Notes: generated by a model not told the origin, from the letters alone. Numbered from the stretch's first letter, positions 33,756-43,768 are shown. The stretch: 64,000 nt of DNA from Tretioscincus oriximinensis (GCA_022410635.1 JAJVDF010001197.1:186027-250026); one strand, 5' to 3'. A program made the numbers and translations.

Positions 33756-34639
33756 TATATACCAGGAGGTCTTAGAATACAGTTACCATATGAGAACTGG
33801 GATAAATTTTGCACCTTTAATGGAGATAGAAGAGAAGAATTTTTATGTGATGCAGTTCATAATGCCTGTAACTCTTGGGGGAAAAGAATAACTTTTTCAT
33901 ACTCATTAAAGGTGGAATGTTTTACCCTGTTTTTTATGTGGTAACTCTATATTAGATCCAAGTCAACATACGTTTCATTGGTGGAGGCAGCACACCCTTT
34001 TTCAGTCAAGCCAATGTTCACTCAGACCTGGTCTACCTGTGGATACACCACTGCTTAATCTGGGACAGTCATCACTGATATGAATGCAGTGCTGTATCTA
34101 CTAATGAATGTAGCCCACAATTATTCCGAATAGGAAGATTCTTAGTATAGCTCTGACTCAGATTATGACTAGTTTTAGGAAGATGGTGTGGATTACTGAG
34201 CTCCTTAAAATGGAGTACTAGGTATTTGCAAAATGATCCACAGAGTCCTAACCATGAGTATATCTCTAGGTTTTGCCAATTTATTCCATATGTTTTAGAA
34301 CTGATTTTCTATCAATTTGCACTGCTTTGCTTGATAGCCCTGGCTACCATTTTTTCTATGTTCTTCATCAAAAGGATTCTAAAAATGTTCAAATGAATAT
34401 ATAAAAAAAAGCATTGAGAAAGTATTTATCTGGGGCATCTAAGATTGAATTTACAAGTAAACTGGATCAATTCCCATGAATCGTTACTAAAACAATCATT
34501 GCTTCTCTCCGTGTGGATTGTGTTATTTTGGTCTGCTGTGCCAAACAGCTGGTTTTAAAAGGCAGAAGGGCAAAACCATTAAAAAACCTGCTCTCTCATC
34601 CCCAGTTTTAGATGTGGCTCTTTTAGTATGTTACTTTAG
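33591..34639. other. Mostly featureless; (TTTA)n at 33725-33755
   Basis: A TTTA tetranucleotide run at 33725-33755 is followed by TATATATA. The remainder is non-coding without recognised family. Confidence 0.5.
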
Positions 34640-34734
34640 GTTTCTACTGTTAAGTGTCCTCAGACCTTCACATATAGGGTGATATATAAATGTAAATAAA
34701 TAAATAAANAAAGAAAGAAAGAAAGAAAGAAAGG
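34640..34734 (+). repeat. Retroposon tail with (AAAT)n(GAAA)n
   Basis: GGGTGATATATAAATG followed by (TAAA)n and (GAAA)n resembles the 3' end of an L2-tailed retroposon. The body to the left is too diverged to assign. Confidence 0.5.
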
Positions 34735-35640
34735 CAGTTGATTTTGCAGAGCAGAATTTTCAACTGACTGGTTTAGGATTTAATTGGAATTCTTTCTTTG
34801 TGATCTCCCCAAAATATTTTTGGATCCATAAGTAAGGTTACTATGTTTCAAAATAAAAAGACCAGGAGATATTACAAACAATCTTGATGTCCATCGCACC
34901 TTTCCTCCACCCTATCTCATCCTTCTATGATGCTCCAACCCCTTGTCTGACCTACCTGTAAATCATTTCAAAGAACTCTAATGTTGTTTTAGCTGTTTAA
35001 AGCATCTCTCCACTCCCAAACTGATATATGGGAAGAGGAGATGACTTGAGGGCTCAACATAGTGTCAGAAATCTGTCTAGATGACAAATAATGGCTGTTT
35101 TCTTAAGTGAGTTCAGTGGATTGCAAAATTTTACTATATAACAATCAGATCTCTCTTTCCTTTTTTTCCTTTCAGAACTGAAGTAACAGCTTTCTGAGAA
35201 GAACCTGATCAACATATCAAATAATCAGCAGCAAGAAGTGGATACAGAATTTCAAGTGTGCTTAAGGTAGAACAGAAGTCAAAGGAGTGAGCAAAAACTC
35301 TCCGAGTAGGTGTGNTCAGATGGAGATCAGAGCTCATCAAAAGAATTAATTTATCATAAAAATCAAAGCAATGACTTGAGAAGGAAGAGATGAGCTTTAC
35401 TTGAGGATTGGGAAAGTCAGCAAAGATAATACAGATAGGTCCGTGTACTGCTAAAGTTACTGAGAAAAAGTATGATGTACCCAAACAACCTTGATCCCAC
35501 TGGACTTTGGCCTGCACCCTGAGTGCCTCACTGGTTCTCCTTTAGTTGATTGTTTTTAATTAATTCAGTGCCTAATAATTGAAATAGTCTCTATACGAAG
35601 TTCTGCAATTGTTTAATCAATATCATAAGTTCAGAAAATA
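34735..35640. other. No recognisable feature
   Basis: Non-coding. No family match. Confidence 0.4.
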
Positions 35641-35710
35641 TACTGCTCAAAACAATTAAGGGAACACTTTGACATAACTACTAAGTGTTCCCTTAATTGT
35701 TTTGAGCAGT
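35641..35710. mobile_element. Tc1/mariner-type mini-palindrome
   Basis: Near-perfect 29-bp arms TACTGCTCAAAACAATTAAG...CACTT and their complement are separated by about 12 bases and flanked by TA dinucleotides. The arm resembles the TACTGCTCAAAAAAATTAAA-type terminal repeat of Tc1-like elements widespread in vertebrates. No coding sequence is left. Confidence 0.85.
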
Positions 35711-35982
35711 ATATATTCCCATGCTGGATTATGCTACAGGGAATTCATTACTACAGAGCTTTTGTGGATCAGCCACAAAAAAACAGCCAACTGTCTTAAC
35801 CTTGCCGTTACATTTTAAAGGAATGGATCAGAACAGGCCACCTGAATCCAGGGAAATTGATGTCACGCACAACCCATCCTTTGCTATAACGAATTGCTTG
35901 CTTTAGGGCTCGGCCTTTCAACCTGCCCAGAACTACAATAAATATCAATAGAGCAAAACATTTTGGAATAAAATTCAATCTT

Positions 35983-36320
35983 AAGAAGAGCCATACTGGA
36001 TCAGGCCACAGCCCATCAAGTCCAGCATTCTGTGTCACACAGAGGCCCACCAGATGCACCTGGGCAGTCCGAACAGAGGAAAGCAAAATATGCACCTGTT
36101 CATGACTCCCTGCAAATGGTATTTTAGGAGTCCTGCCTGTTGCTCCATCCCAGAGGCAACATCCAGACATCCATCCTAGTATCCATTTATACCTTTAGTG
36201 TCCATAAACCTGTCTAGTCCTGTCTTGAAACTATCCAAGCTGTGAGCTACCACTACCTCTTCAGGAAGTAAATTCCACAGGCCGATGACCCTCTGGGTGA
36301 AAAAATACTTTCCTTTGTCT
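35983..36320 (-). mobile_element. CR1 LINE 3' end
   Basis: On the plus strand starts TTAAGAAGAGCCATACTGG and runs through AGTCCAGCATTCTGTGTCAC, CACCAGATGCACCTGGGCAG and CTCTTCAGGAAGTAAATTCC. Very similar to 1390-1710 and to the complement of 62840-63150. Only the 3' UTR and last codons are present, the usual 5'-truncated form. Confidence 0.9.
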
Positions 36321-37179
36321 GTTGAACAATCTTGCAAAGAATAGAGCAGAATAAATGTAAATTTTTCCTATTGAAAGTTAACAATATTTTATTTAAAACA
36401 GTAATTACTGGTCCAGTCTGTTTCTGTACTCCTCTGTGGTCCAGTATCCTAGCCTGGTCTAATTGCTCTTTTAAGGCAGGGGATAATGTTTGACCCAGTT
36501 CTGCATTAACATGTGACTGGGTTCCAAAGCAGTTTGGAGACCATGTTGCTGTTTTTCCTCGTTTCCTGCGCATTTTGGCAGCCGCATAGAGGGGGCAAAG
36601 AGCAGGGCCACTGTGCAGGTGGACAGATGTATTTTTTTTAATCCCTAAATTTTCAGGATTAAGGGCCATGGCAGCAAAGAAGATCTCAGCTGATCTCTTG
36701 ACAGCAGTTTAATTTTCCTATACTAGAGCAATAGCTGGGAAATTCAAAACAATTTCCCCAGTTTGATTAAATAGAAAATGGGTTCACCCATTACAGAGCC
36801 ACAAAGCTTTCACTCCCATTCCACCCCCGTGGGAATGCAGATGTAGATTCCTGACCCTTATTTTATAAAGGGTTTCAAATAAATCACAGAGAAACAGGAT
36901 ATGATACTAGTTTGGTGCCATATTCCTTTCTGTGGCCTAGTCCAGTGAAGACAGGTCATTGTGNTGGGGAGCATGATCTAAACTATTTCAGTTCAGCATG
37001 CAGGATTTCAATTTATAAACTGTACTGAATTGGAAAAGGAGCCCTATGTGAAAAGATTCTGTTGGAAACTGAATTCCTGACAAGGTTAAAGGGGTTTCTA
37101 TCAACATTCTGGTCTTAGGCTGAGTAATTAAAATGAAGACTGTGTTTCACTGGCAATGAATCCTGTGATAGGGCTGGAC
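36321..37179. other. No recognisable feature
   Basis: Contains a 138-codon minus-strand frame (36253-36669) that runs into the CR1 and has no domain of its own. No other feature. Confidence 0.4.
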
Positions 37180-37640
37180 ACATATCATGCTGGTCTTGGC
37201 AGAATTGCACTGGCTGCTAATCTGTGACTGAGCTCAATTCAATGTGTTAACAAATAACCTGAGCCCCAAATACCTAAAGGAAGGCCTTCTCCCATATCAA
37301 CCTGCCCATGCCTTAAGATCTGCAGGGGAGACCCTTGTGGTTGTATCACCCCTCTCAACAGCAAATGGAGTGTCAACACAGGGTAAAGTCTTTTTGGTGG
37401 TTGCCCCCAGTCTTTGGAATAGTCTCCCCTTAGAGGTGTGACAATCATCATTGTTTTACCCTTTTAGAGGATCTTTGAATATGCATCTCTTTAACCTAGC
37501 CTTGGGTTAAAGTAATGCCATTTCTTCCCCACCTACAGATATTATNTTAAGATATTAATTTTGTATTGCTGGCCACCCTGAGAAATTCAGGCATAAGGTG
37601 GGGTATAAGAATGAATAAATGAAGAACAAAAAAACAAATA
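37180..37640 (+). mobile_element. L2 LINE 3' end
   Basis: On the plus strand 37244-37441 reads LSPKYLKEGLLPYQPAHALRSAGE and VVAPSLWNSLPLEV, the C-terminus of L2 ORF2 (compare 49836-50100). The 3' UTR differs from the L2 at 49660 (CTGGCCACCCTGAGAAATTC, GGTGGGGTATAAGAATGAAT), so this is another L2 subfamily. Confidence 0.85.
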
Positions 37641-37694
37641 AATATCAAGGCAGAAGCTACAGTACTTTTGAGCACTGTTGGTTGTTGTTTTCTT

Positions 37695-37704
37695 AAGTAC
37701 GGTA
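37695..37704. repeat. L1 target-site duplication, left
   Basis: AAGTACGGTA, identical to 43352-43361. It borders the oligo-T (poly-A of the minus-strand L1). Confidence 0.9.
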
Positions 37705-37808
37705 GTTTTTTTAAATTTTATTTATTATTTTTATAAATTTCCAGAAACAATAAGTAGTATAACTGAACAAGAATACATATACAAAACATAGCATACAAAC
37801 ATACATTT

Positions 37809-37828
37809 CCCACCCCCCACCCACCCCC
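37809..37828 (-). promoter_or_regulatory. G-quadruplex motif in L1 3' UTR
   Basis: On the sense (minus) strand four G runs of 5, 3, 6 and 3 are separated by single T, a strong intramolecular quadruplex motif. C-rich counterparts occur at the same place in the L1 copies at 12492-12512 and 46882-46893. G-rich 3' UTR tracts are known from mammalian L1. Confidence 0.75.
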
Positions 37829-37850
37829 TACAGGAGACCGGAACAAAATA

Positions 37851-40817
37851 TTACATCAGCAATCTCTGTTCGTGCAGCATAGCTATAGTATGAGAGAGGA
37901 TCAAACTTCTATCCGTGTTTACACCAATGGCTATAAGCTTAGCCCAATTCTGTTCCCAGGACAGAGATGGTATAATTCCAGCATTTAAGAGTCTCTTTTC
38001 TCTAACCGCTTCATATAGCAGAAATTCAGACATGTATTCATACCATTGGTGGAGAGTCCATTTACTTTTGTCTCTCAGACCTCTTGCAATAGTTAATTGC
38101 CCTGCCCATACTGCCCTGATCAAAACATAGGTATCACTTAGTTTTAAATTATAATTTCTAGTTCGATACATCAATAGTAACCTCGGGTCTTTCTGTAGCT
38201 CAACACCAATAATATGCCTCAATTCTTCTAATATGGAGTCCCACCAATTTTGTATAAAAGTGCAATCATACCACATATGTTTAAATGTTCCAGTCTGGGT
38301 GCATCCGTGCCAACAAGTGGAAGGAATGTTGCCTATATGAGCTAGTTGGTTAGGTGTTCTGTACCACCTTGTTTGAATTTTAATTTGTAGTTCTCTAATT
38401 TTATTGTACTTGATTAATCCGTTGTCCTTTACCCACCCCTGCCACATTTCCTGGGAAACATGGATGTCTCCATCCCAGCACATTTTGAGTGTGTCTTTGT
38501 TCTTGTATTTAATCTTGGTTAACAGTTTGTATAGGCTTCCTATCTGACCCTTCTCTCCATTTATTCTTTCTGTGACTATGTCTTCAAATTCTTGGTCTTG
38601 GTGTTTCATAATTTCTTTAATCATTGGTCTATTAATATAACTCCATATTGCCATTACTGCTAGCCAGTTTTGGGGATTCGGATTTAGTCTACCAAGTTGA
38701 GCATGGGTAAGTGGATTACCATTTAAGTCAAACAGCTCTCTTAACTTTTTCACTCGCATGTGGTTTAAATATTTTGCCAAATTTAATTCCCCTTGAGGGT
38801 TAATGATTTTAACAGACGCCACCCTGTATACTGATGTTGTTAGAGTTTTGTGGTTTGATTTCCAAATTTTCCACGAATTTTCTAGGACTGGTAACCAAGA
38901 TTTCCTCCTTCGTCCCTCTATATTTACATCCAGTAAGGAAATTTGTTCCGCGCCGTTTAAGGTCCTTTCGCATCTAACCCACTTTAAGGAGTCATTAAAT
39001 TCTATATCTATCAGTTTCTGTAGTTGGATAATATCACAATAGGTCTTCAAGCATGGGAAACCCCATCCTCCTTGCATAGTGTGGGAGAAAAAAGCTCTGT
39101 TGGGAATTCTCTTCCTATTATTTTTTAAAGCCCACTTTTTGATGTACTCTTCCCACAGTTTAAATTTCTGGCCAGGGATCTTATCTGGTATCGTTTGAAA
39201 TAGAAAAAGGAACTTAGGCAAGATCATCATTTTCAGGGATCTTACCCTGGTTAACAAATTCCAATTCTTTGATTGCCATTGTTCCATACTCTTCTTAATC
39301 TTCCTCCATAGAGGATTATAATTCGCTTTAACTAATTTCGCCGGGTCCTTTGTTAGTTTTACTCCCAGATAAGTCATTTTTTTAATACCCAATTTTAAAC
39401 CCGAAATATTGGCAATGATCCTCTGTTCTTGCAAAAGTGTGTTAATTAACATTATTTCTGACTTTTGTATATTAATATTCATTCCGGATATTTTCTCAAA
39501 ATCTTCCATTTCTCTAATTATTTCTGAAATAGCATTTAATGGGTCTTCTGTTATAACTAATGCGTCGTCNGCATATAAGTTGATTTTCATTTCCTCTTTG
39601 CCTGATTTGTAGGCTTTGATATTGTGATTATTTCTTATGGAGTTAGCTAGGGACTCCAACACCATTATGAAAAGGAGCGGGGAAAGGGGACATCCCTGTT
39701 TAACTCCGTTTCTGATGTTGATAGTCTGCGATGTACCTGCATTTATCCTCACTTTAGCGGTATTGTGTTGATATAATGCCGCTATGACTTCCGTAAAACT
39801 TTGTCCGCAATTATAGCCTTCACATATCCTCTTAATATATTGATGGTTTACAGAGTCGAAGGTCTTGTAAACATCGAGCTTTAACAAGGCGAGTTTTCGA
39901 TGATATTTTCTGGCGTGATGGAGTAGATTTATCGCTATGCGAATAGGGTCTGCTAGGTGTCTGCCTTTGATGAAACCATACTGATCCTCCTTAATTATCT
40001 TTGGAATTATTAATTCCATTCTTCTGGTGAGGATCCCAGCAAATATCTTATAGTCTATATTCGCCAATGTAATAGGCCTGTACGATTCCATCTGTTCTTG
40101 ACTTTTCCCTTTCTTTAATATTGGTATTATTTCCGTCTCCTTCCAGGTTTTTGGGATATCTTGATCTCTAAGGCGTTTATTAAATAATACCCTCAAATGT
40201 GGTACCAGGTCTGTGGCAAATTCCTTATAAAAATGGGCGGTAAACCCGTCCGGCCCTGGAGATTTTCCATTTTTCATTCTCGCTATTGCCTGGAGGATTT
40301 CCTGGTCTTCTATCTCCTTATTTAAGTTATTTCTATCGTCCTCCCCAATCTTCCGATCTGTATCCCACTGCATGTCATCCACCTGTCTCTCCCTATACAG
40401 ATGTTGATAGAACCTAGCAATTCTATTCCTTATATCCCCATCTTGGTTCAGTAAGGTTCCATTCTCCTCTCTTATAGAATTTATCCTTCTCCTTTGTTGT
40501 TTTATCTTGAGTAACCTGGCAAGGTTTTTCATGCTAGTCGTGTCCCACAAACCGAATTTTTTTTTTTCCCCCCACAAACTGAATTGATTCCTCATATAAA
40601 CTGCTGTTTTTAATAATTGGGTTCTGTCCAGAGTTTCAAGTTCCTTTCTTTTTCTTTTCATAGCTCGTTTAATATTTCTATCCTTTGTATTTTGATATCC
40701 CTTTTGTAATATCTCTATTTGAGCTATTAATTGTTTTCTGTATTTTTGTCTATTTCTTTTTCTTATTATATCTTGCTGGATACAGTACCCCTGATTGTCG
40801 CCGTGAAGGCGTCCCAT
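37851..40817 (-). CDS. L1 ORF2, reverse transcriptase and C-terminal part
   Basis: 988 open codons. The first ten (MGRLHGDNQG) are read out of frame; true ORF2 reading enters this frame at about 40788, after the endonuclease. It makes first-strand cDNA at a nicked target (target-primed reverse transcription). Visible by residue: linker with FGLWDTTSMKNLARLL (about 85-105), GKSPGPDGFTAHFYKEF (about 180-196), SYRPITLANIDYKIF, KLDVYKTFDSVNHQ, NGVKQGCPLSPLLF (about 375), LYXDDALV (about 415, X from an N, ancestrally YADD), and a C-terminal C-X3-C-X7-H-X4-C knuckle (about 836-853, CWHGC...H...C). All RT motifs are present. Length fits a complete L1 RT half. Confidence 0.92.
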   Translation of the reverse strand: MGRLHGDNQGYCIQQDIIRKRNRQKYRKQLIAQIEILQKGYQNTKDRNIKRAMKRKRKELETLDRTQLLKTAVYMRNQFSLWGEKKKFGLWDTTSMKNLARLLKIKQQRRRINSIREENGTLLNQDGDIRNRIARFYQHLYRERQVDDMQWDTDRKIGEDDRNNLNKEIEDQEILQAIARMKNGKSPGPDGFTAHFYKEFATDLVPHLRVLFNKRLRDQDIPKTWKETEIIPILKKGKSQEQMESYRPITLANIDYKIFAGILTRRMELIIPKIIKEDQYGFIKGRHLADPIRIAINLLHHARKYHRKLALLKLDVYKTFDSVNHQYIKRICEGYNCGQSFTEVIAALYQHNTAKVRINAGTSQTINIRNGVKQGCPLSPLLFIMVLESLANSIRNNHNIKAYKSGKEEMKINLYXDDALVITEDPLNAISEIIREMEDFEKISGMNINIQKSEIMLINTLLQEQRIIANISGLKLGIKKMTYLGVKLTKDPAKLVKANYNPLWRKIKKSMEQWQSKNWNLLTRVRSLKMMILPKFLFLFQTIPDKIPGQKFKLWEEYIKKWALKNNRKRIPNRAFFSHTMQGGWGFPCLKTYCDIIQLQKLIDIEFNDSLKWVRCERTLNGAEQISLLDVNIEGRRRKSWLPVLENSWKIWKSNHKTLTTSVYRVASVKIINPQGELNLAKYLNHMRVKKLRELFDLNGNPLTHAQLGRLNPNPQNWLAVMAIWSYINRPMIKEIMKHQDQEFEDIVTERINGEKGQIGSLYKLLTKIKYKNKDTLKMCWDGDIHVSQEMWQGWVKDNGLIKYNKIRELQIKIQTRWYRTPNQLAHIGNIPSTCWHGCTQTGTFKHMWYDCTFIQNWWDSILEELRHIIGVELQKDPRLLLMYRTRNYNLKLSDTYVLIRAVWAGQLTIARGLRDKSKWTLHQWYEYMSEFLLYEAVREKRLLNAGIIPSLSWEQNWAKLIAIGVNTDRSLILSHTIAMLHEQRLLM

Positions 40818-41656
40818 AGTATCGACTCTTGTATATCATCCTGTCGATTAAAGGCGAAATATTCTCGTATCCTTGAACCCAGATATATCCTGTATTCTTC
40901 ATTATATAGTACATCGGGATCAAATCTCCATGTTTTTTCTAAGTTGTTATTCTGTATTTTAAAAGTGGCTGTTATAGGAGCATGGTCCGATATCCAGATT
41001 GCTTCAGTTTTCACCTCCTGTATCTGATATGCATTTGTCTTCCCAACGTATATATAATCAATATATGTAAATGATTGAAATCGTCNGGAGTAATACGTAG
41101 GGTCATTACTGCGATTAAGTTTTCTATGTACATCTATTAAGCCCCATTTACTCATGTCGAACCTATTTCTCCTTACTGATCTTAAATTTGATTTTCTTAG
41201 ATCTGTATTGAAATCCCCTGCCACAATCCAATCCCCGTTTACGCNAGATTTGAATTTCTCCAAAGTATTATTTATGAAACTCCTCTGACCTGTGTTGNGG
41301 GCATACAGATTTAAAATTGAAATCTCATTTACTCCAATTTTTATTGTGGCAAAGGCAAATCTACCCTTTTTGTCCTTTTTAACTGAGAGGACTTGAGCAC
41401 CCAAAGTATTTTTTATTAGGATCGCCACTCCTCTCGATCTGGATGATCCCCTAGCGTCCGCTATAATGTCCCAGTTACTAAACTTACATAAAGGCAGTTG
41501 ATCCTTGGCCCGATGTGTTTCTTGAATCAAGACAATATCCACATTCATACTTCTGAGTAGTTTGTACAGTCTATACCTTTTTATGTCTATATTTAAGCCA
41601 TTGATATTGATAGTGGTTAGCTTGAGGCTAGCCATACTTTCCTCCAGCCCCCCCAT
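40766..41656 (-). CDS. L1 ORF2, endonuclease part
   Basis: 296 codons encoding the apurinic-type endonuclease that nicks target DNA. More likely start at 41635 (MASLKLTTININGLN) than at the first Met. Catalytic motifs in order: NINGLN, VLIQETHRAK, VAGDFNTDL, and WISDHAPITAT near residue 230; all look intact. Three residues are unknown because of N. The frame ends after DAFTATIRG: the following C run on the plus strand (40788-40791) is one base short for continuing into the RT frame, so ORF2 is split by a single-base deletion or a sequencing error. Confidence 0.9.
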   Translation of the reverse strand: MGGLEESMASLKLTTININGLNIDIKRYRLYKLLRSMNVDIVLIQETHRAKDQLPLCKFSNWDIIADARGSSRSRGVAILIKNTLGAQVLSVKKDKKGRFAFATIKIGVNEISILNLYAXNTGQRSFINNTLEKFKSXVNGDWIVAGDFNTDLRKSNLRSVRRNRFDMSKWGLIDVHRKLNRSNDPTYYSXRFQSFTYIDYIYVGKTNAYQIQEVKTEAIWISDHAPITATFKIQNNNLEKTWRFDPDVLYNEEYRIYLGSRIREYFAFNRQDDIQESILWDAFTATIRGTVSSKI

Positions 41657-42452
41657 ACCACGCTATGTTTGTGAGCCGAGACTTCCCCTGTATAGATCCC
41701 ATGTGGTCTCCCCTTCCCCCCCCTAGCCCAACATGCTTACCCCCCTCNTCCATGAGGCGAGAAGGCGGATGGCTCATCCAACCCATCCCTCAGCAAGAAC
41801 AGGGCCTATGGACTGCGGTGCCCTGGTGGTGGGTCCCTAAATCCTAAATACCAAAATTAACATTTACCAAGAAATCCTACATAATCCAATTTCCCCAATA
41901 AAGTTTCCCATAGAATTAATTATTATACTATTTATAATGTTTAAGCCGCCCCCTCCTATTTTTCTTTATAATCCTATACTTTTTCTTTATCTATAACACG
42001 TCTTCTAAAGACTATATCAATTCCAATAACTATATGTATCACTTCCATTATATCAATTCCATTATATCGAAGCCACAGTGATTACCCTCAACCTAATTAT
42101 ATATGTCTCGAATTATTCCTCATATATATATAAGTTGGTCTGCAATCCTTGGGTTGAGGTGAACCCCCTGGTCGCCCGTTAGACCTTAAAATCTAAGAAC
42201 ATTTTTCTATTGCACTTTAAATCAGTCTCTATACATTTTCAATTGCCTTATTCCAGTATATATATACAATTCTATAACCTAAATACAATAATCCTTGAGA
42301 AGTGGCAATGTCCCTTTAAAGAAAAGAAAAGATTGTGTTTTTGAACATATCTCCCACATCCAACCAAAATCAAATCGCATGGATAAGGCGTTACAACAGT
42401 AAGAATAGTTCATTAGATTTCCTTAAATATCATTTTATAACTCAACTGATGA
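41657..42452 (-). other. L1 inter-ORF region
   Basis: About 800 bases between ORF1 stop and ORF2 start without an open frame in sense direction. Pyrimidine-rich on the plus strand near 41690-41750 and otherwise AT-rich. Far longer than the roughly 60 bases of human L1. Confidence 0.7.
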
Positions 42453-43234
42453 CTATTTCTTTTTCTGAGTGCCGGACCTTAGCCCAAACTTGGCCCGGCC
42501 ACCTTTACCAGACTGTCCTACATTATCAAGTTTAGCTTTCTTTTCTCGCATCTTATTCAGCCTTTCCTCCAACTCTTGCATCTCTTTCTCTATGGACGTT
42601 CCGGATGAACTTGTGGAGGGCTGTGCGTCTTTCTGTATTTGAATGTCGTTCGTGTCTATTCCAAGATTTTGTAATAATTCCAGTCCCTCCTCCATACTCG
42701 AAAGTTTGTTTCCCCCCTTTGTATGTTTATGACTGCCGAAGGACCCCATCTAAATCTGATTCCGGCAGAATTTAACTTTTTGGTCACAGGCAATATATCC
42801 CTTCTCGCATGGAGGGTCTCCACAGACAAGTCTGAAAAAATAAGAATGTTCTGCTCTTCGTATTTTAGCTGGGATAGTGCTCCTAATTCCTTGTAAACTT
42901 CGTCCCGCTTCCTCTCCCTTGCGAAGGCCACCAGTATGTCTCTCTGTGGAACGCCTTTCTTGAAACCGCCATTAGACCAATGAGCCCTTTCTATATCATG
43001 TTCTTCCAGTTCCACCCCCATTGCTTTTACCCAGTCCGTCACACTTTTTATCATATCGGGTTTTCCAAAGGCTGAGGTGAAACCTTTCATACGTATATTT
43101 CTTTTTCTAGATCTGTCCTCATTTTGACTTAGTCTCTTCCTTAATGCGGATACCTCCTCTTTCGTTAATACCGCGTTCTTTCTGGCTCCTTTCTCTCCCT
43201 CTGCTTGCCCGCGGCTTCAGCTTTGCTTTGCCAT
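42453..43234 (-). pseudogene. L1 ORF1 (RNA-binding protein), frameshifted
   Basis: ORF1 packages L1 RNA. Start chosen at 43234 (MAKQS), in frame with the protein downstream. TGA follows at codon 6 (43217-43219), possibly a decayed CGA. The middle reads KEEVSALRKRLSQNEDRSRKRNIRMKGF-like (end of a coiled coil leading into the RRM; 43190-43075), then HDIERAHWSNGG, PQRDILVAFARERKRDEVY, LSVETLHARRDILPVTKKLNSAGIRFRWG, matching L1 ORF1 RRM and C-terminal domains. The frame shifts at a C6 run on the plus strand (42712-42717). Downstream, LSSMEEGLELLQNLG continues in the other frame to a lysine-rich end at 42453. Coiled coil N-terminal part is very short. Confidence 0.85.
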
Positions 43235-43351
43235 CCGAGGTATGCCGAAATTCTTAGTTTATCGGGGTGCTATTCTTGATATTCTTTAATNGATTTCGGG
43301 ACCCTCACCGAGACGCGTCTACCTCTGGAAGTTGCGCATGTGCAGTCCCCC
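43235..43351 (-). promoter_or_regulatory. L1 5' UTR / presumptive internal promoter
   Basis: 117 bases, GC-richer than the flanks, starting with GGGGGACTGC. Near its start TGCACATGCGCA differs by one base from the NRF1 palindrome TGCGCATGCGCA (the change is CpG-type). Also ACTTCC (ETS-like). Internal promoter function is inferred from L1 biology. Confidence 0.5.
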
Positions 43352-43361
43352 AAGTACGGTA
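43352..43361. repeat. L1 target-site duplication, right
   Basis: AAGTACGGTA, identical to 37695-37704, marks the 5' end of the L1. Confidence 0.9.
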
Positions 43362-43768
43362 ATTGAAATCTTTTCTAAAGCTGGACCCCAGAGCTTCCTC
43401 CTCTAGCAGAACAATATTCTCTGATAATACCATGTAGTTCTTGTTTGTTTTCTCATTCCTGGCAGAATGGATGAGCTTTTTCTTTGAACTTTCTAACAGA
43501 GTTCCATCACCAAATAATGTCAGTTAATCAGAAGATGGCAGCAAAATCTCATAAACCTTTTAAAAATAAACAAACAAAACCTTTTCCTCTGAGCTGAGCA
43601 GTCATCTGCACTAAGAATAAATATAGAAAGAGAGACTAGATGGTGATGTGGTTTAATGATCATGTTAGGATGAGGTTGGGATGCCCTTCTTTGAATGTCA
43701 TAACAAATAATGCTCAGCAAAATACTTTCATGCCACACCAGAAGGCATCCTTTGTCACGCCTGACGTC
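43362..43768. other. No recognisable feature
   Basis: Unique-looking sequence between the L1 5' end and a possible LTR. Confidence 0.4.

Larger units (their letters stand above)
37705..43351 (-). mobile_element. Full-length L1 LINE
   Basis: A 5.65-kb insertion flanked by the 10-bp duplication AAGTACGGTA. In sense (minus) order: 5' UTR starting GGGGGACTGC (43351-43235), ORF1 (43234-42453), an inter-ORF stretch of about 800 bases, ORF2 (41656-37851) with endonuclease, RT and C-terminal CCHC, 3' UTR with a G-quadruplex tract, short A-rich tail. ORF2 is open apart from one frameshift. ORF1 has one TGA and one frameshift. This is the youngest-looking element of the window and may belong to a recently active lineage. 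Confidence 0.93.

Noticed and set aside
35808..36170. 120-codon minus-strand frame
   Set aside because: Lies mostly in the CR1 3' UTR; the same frame occurs at other CR1 copies and is not protein-coding.
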